Shown here piece after piece: positions 6,362-7,425 of a stretch of DNA of 7,425 nucleotides. The notes beneath the pieces are model-generated. The model saw only the letters and a list, made by a program, of their open reading frames with translations, was not told the DNA's origin and made no database searches. Made by a program: the position numbers and the translations under genes. The stretch is from the NCBI GenBank assembly GCA_021848555.1, contig JAJZUN010000123.1:1-7425 (forward strand), given 5' to 3'. Within the stretch, counting starts at the first letter, position 1. Every line of letters begins with the position of its first letter. The DNA is from Pseudomonadota bacterium (lineage in GTDB: Bacteria > Pseudomonadota > Gammaproteobacteria > Burkholderiales > SG8-39).

Positions 6362-6407
6362 TAATGTACCTATTTTGGCTACGATCGTCAACCAATACGA
6401 TACATTA
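6362..6407. promoter_or_regulatory. Dyad-symmetric operator candidate over the MNT/HEPN promoter
   Basis: Three symmetric elements share one centre at 6384.5. Outer arms are TAATGTA (6362-6368) and TACATTA (6401-6407), and the central palindrome is ACGATCGT (6381-6388). Inner TTGG and CCAA elements (6375-6378 and 6392-6395) are one base off perfect register. The left arm contains the -10 box and the palindrome overlaps the -35 box of the minus-strand promoter. A binding site for the winged-helix protein it controls is the obvious inference. Confidence 0.55.
6363..6391 (-). promoter_or_regulatory. Promoter of the MNT/HEPN operon, possibly giving a leaderless message
   Basis: On the minus strand TTGACG (6391-6386, 5 of 6 consensus) and TACATT (6368-6363, 4 of 6) are separated by exactly 17 bases. 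The predicted transcription start falls at or next to the A of the ATG at 6356. That leaves no room for a ribosome binding site, and none is seen in the six bases between the -10 box and the start codon. Confidence 0.6.
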
Positions 6408-6445
6408 AGGGTCTAAGCGGCGAAATCTGCAGTATCCGCACGCAC

Positions 6446-6647
6446 GCCAAGCGCTTCGGCAAAGATCTGCGCGACAAGACCCAGCCCCTGGCACCGCATC
6501 CCGACCTTGGCCGGCCCGGCCCCGTTTGCCGGCTATCCGAGAGCTTGTCGCGCACCCAAACACTACATCGTCTTCTATCGTGTCCTGGCCGAGAGCCATA
6601 GCGTGCAGATTCTGAGGGTGAAACACGCGGCGCAACAAATGCCGTAA
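6446..6647 (+). pseudogene. Broken second copy of the ParE/RelE-type toxin gene
   Basis: This is the second member of the direct repeat with 4942-5139. In the first segment it reads AKRFGKDLRDKTQPLAPHPD and then LGRPG, matching the intact toxin. A 2-base insertion near 6519-6523 (extra CC) shifts the frame, and a second 2-base insertion (extra AC near 6561-6564) shifts it again without restoring it. The last segment, ending at the TAA at 6645-6647, still encodes ILRVKHAAQQMP in the proper frame relative to the intact gene. The first 38 codons of the toxin and any antitoxin are missing; sequence before 6446 is unrelated. No start codon with a ribosome site is present. It must be a relic of a second parDE-type locus or of a diverged duplication. 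Confidence 0.88.
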
Positions 6648-6665
6648 TGCTGCACCGTGATACGG

Positions 6666-6794
6666 CTAGACGGTGATGCGTCGTAGGAGCCATTCGCACG
6701 GAATCGCGCGGCGCGACCCGGTCAACACCACGGCCGGAAAGCCTTTCGCCGCCCGAGACACCCGTTCCTCCAGTTGACGTTGGATGTAGCGCAT
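6666..6794 (-). pseudogene. N-terminal remnant of an AAA_14-like ATPase
   Basis: A 42-codon frame on the minus strand reads MRYIQRQLEERVSRAA, then KGFPAVVLTGSRRA, then IPCEWLLRRITV and a stop. The first 30 residues match the N-terminus of the AAA_14 / DUF4143 ATPase family, where an amphipathic helix precedes a strand and the Walker A loop (typically VLTGPRRVGKTTLLR). Here the GKTT part of Walker A is replaced by IPCEW although LLRR follows in phase, and the gene stops soon after instead of running to about 400 codons. It cannot hydrolyse ATP. There is no Shine-Dalgarno sequence. I read it as the decayed 5' end of a once longer gene; the remainder is absent, since the broken toxin copy begins 18 bases beyond the stop. 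Such ATPases often sit in accessory islands near toxin-antitoxin genes. Confidence 0.6.
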
Positions 6795-6797
6795 GGA

Positions 6798-6830
6798 TGA
6801 GAATTGTAAACTGCTGCTTTAGAATTCTCA
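6798..6830. repeat. 8-bp inverted repeat TGAGAATT ... AATTCTCA
   Basis: TGAGAATT (6798-6805) and its exact complement AATTCTCA (6823-6830) are separated by 17 bases. It lies directly upstream of the ATPase remnant's start codon and overlaps a TACAAT -10-like hexamer on the minus strand (6808-6803). It could be an operator left from the lost gene. Confidence 0.5.
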
Positions 6831-7270
6831 CGCCCGAACTGAAACGGGCGCGGTGGCGATGAGGTTTTATTGAAGTGGGGTTTTCATTGTTCTGCTCATT
6901 CTGAGCTTGAATCCGCCGCTTTGGCGAGAGAGCCTCCACGCAAAGAAGCTACCGGCGAGCATCGGTAACGGCGAAATTTTGTGCGGCGTGTGGACGGCGT
7001 CAAGCAGCATAGCCGGGCATCATGATTGTCGCGCCTCGCGCTGCTGACTTGAAGCCAAACCAGCAGGTCGGTTCCAGCTTGAGCTCAACTAGGTAAACAT
7101 TTTAAAAATCCACCGGTTCGCGCCTAAATCTTATGCGTTACCGCAGGTTACGGCAGGTTTGTTGCGAAAATGCAACACTTCAGCCTGTTTCCGGGCCAGA
7201 TCCACAGAAAAACAGTTGCCTGTCTCCGAAATTGAGTGAGAATGCGCCCAGCAACTCCCAATTGGGGGGA

Positions 7271-7317
7271 GCGGGAAAGTGCGGCGGCAGTGGCCAACCA
7301 CGTGGTGTCATTTCCGC
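7271..7317 (+). promoter_or_regulatory. Possible 5' leader hairpin of the porin gene
   Basis: GCG-GAAA-TG (7271-7281, with a bulged G at 7274 and 7279) can pair with CA-TTTC-CGC (7309-7317). The apex contains a perfect 10-bp palindrome ACCACGTGGT (7297-7306). It ends 18 bases before the ribosome binding site. A regulatory role is inference; porin leaders are often targets of regulators or small RNAs. Confidence 0.35.
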
Positions 7318-7349
7318 CAGCTCTATTCAAACTTCAAGGAGATCACAAT

Positions 7350-7425
7350 ATGCAAAAGAAACTAATCGCCCTGGCAGTCGCCAGCCTTGTGTCCGCGCCG
7401 GTATTCGCGCAGTCGCAAGTCACGC
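7350..7425 (+). CDS. Outer-membrane porin, N-terminal fragment (signal peptide only)
   Basis: The first 25 codons of a gene that runs off the right edge. The product starts MQKKLIALAVASLVSAPVFA and then QSQVT. This is a classic signal peptide: two lysines, a hydrophobic core, and a VFA-Q cleavage site after residue 20. The mature start Q-S-x-V-T is typical of the general trimeric porins of Betaproteobacteria (porin_4 / OmpC-like), which form water-filled channels in the outer membrane. A strong AAGGAG (7336-7341) lies eight bases before the ATG, fitting high expression. Only the signal peptide and five mature residues are visible, so another exported protein cannot be excluded. Confidence 0.75.
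   Translation, partial: MQKKLIALAVASLVSAPVFAQSQVT

Larger units (their letters stand above)
6795..7349. other. Gene-free interval between the ATPase remnant and the porin
   Basis: About 555 bases contain no frame with credible protein features or ribosome sites. What can be seen: an 8-bp inverted repeat (6798-6830), a small hairpin CGCCCG/CGGGCG (6831-6850), a near-tandem repeat CGCAGGTTA / CGGCAGGTTT (7142-7160), a GTTGC/GCAAC hairpin (7161-7176), and a larger leader hairpin before the porin (7271-7317). The right end presumably contains the porin promoter. The best box pair I find, TTGCCT at about 7216 followed 16 bases later by GAGAAT, is weak. Confidence 0.6.

Noticed and set aside
6798..6830. 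Fur box made of TGAGAAT and ATTCTCA half-sites
   Set aside because: The half-sites resemble Fur recognition elements, but the 17-base gap does not fit the compact Fur box arrangement, so I record only the inverted repeat.
6388..6939. Minus-strand open frame of 183 codons across the broken toxin copy and ATPase remnant
   Set aside because: It is antisense to the parE-derived sequence and in a different frame from the ATPase remnant; no recognisable protein features.
7148..7330. Minus-strand open frame of 60 codons before the porin
   Set aside because: No ribosome site or family resemblance, and it overlaps the porin leader; chance frame most likely.
1..7425. CRISPR arrays, tRNA or rRNA genes, insertion sequence ends
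   Set aside because: No regularly spaced repeats, cloverleaf-like segments, rRNA signatures, transposase fragments or terminal inverted repeats with target duplications were visible.

Overview
The window looks like a betaproteobacterial chromosome. Evidence: GC-rich coding sequence, the minus-strand order rplM-rpsI-argC-coiled-coil membrane protein-bactofilin, a Coq7-type ubiquinone hydroxylase, and a porin signal peptide of the type common in Burkholderiales and relatives. I cannot name genus or species.

Core block (1-4160). Reading leftward on the minus strand are coq7, then rplM and rpsI (L13 and S9) behind a near-consensus sigma70 promoter, a clear intrinsic terminator, argC (arginine biosynthesis), an uncharacterised one-TM coiled-coil protein 8 bases after argC, and the 5' end of a bactofilin gene. 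An OsmC-family gene is divergent from rplM and convergent with coq7 (4-base gap).

Accessory block (4161-6794). It opens with a plus-strand toxin-antitoxin pair: a 150-aa antitoxin-like protein (ParC/KfrB-like N-terminal region plus a ParD/RelB-like tail) and a ParE/RelE toxin. Next is a minus-strand MNT/HEPN pair: a winged-helix nucleotidyltransferase followed by an overlapping HEPN protein, with a promoter embedded in an unusual dyad. Just beyond that promoter lies a second, frameshifted copy of the 3' two-thirds of the ParE gene in the same orientation as the first. The MNT/HEPN pair is therefore bracketed by two direct parE copies, about 90% identical by my hand alignment. A 42-codon remnant of an AAA_14-like ATPase, cut off at its Walker A motif, follows. 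The block reads as a defence/addiction hot spot with live and decaying modules.

Right edge (6795-7425). About 555 bases carry no convincing gene but contain several inverted repeats, including a possible leader hairpin. A porin gene with a strong ribosome binding site then begins and runs off the window.

The strongest candidate for something undescribed is the nested arrangement: a HEPN/MNT module, with a HEPN motif lacking the usual histidine and a possibly leaderless, dyad-covered promoter, flanked by one intact and one broken parE copy.
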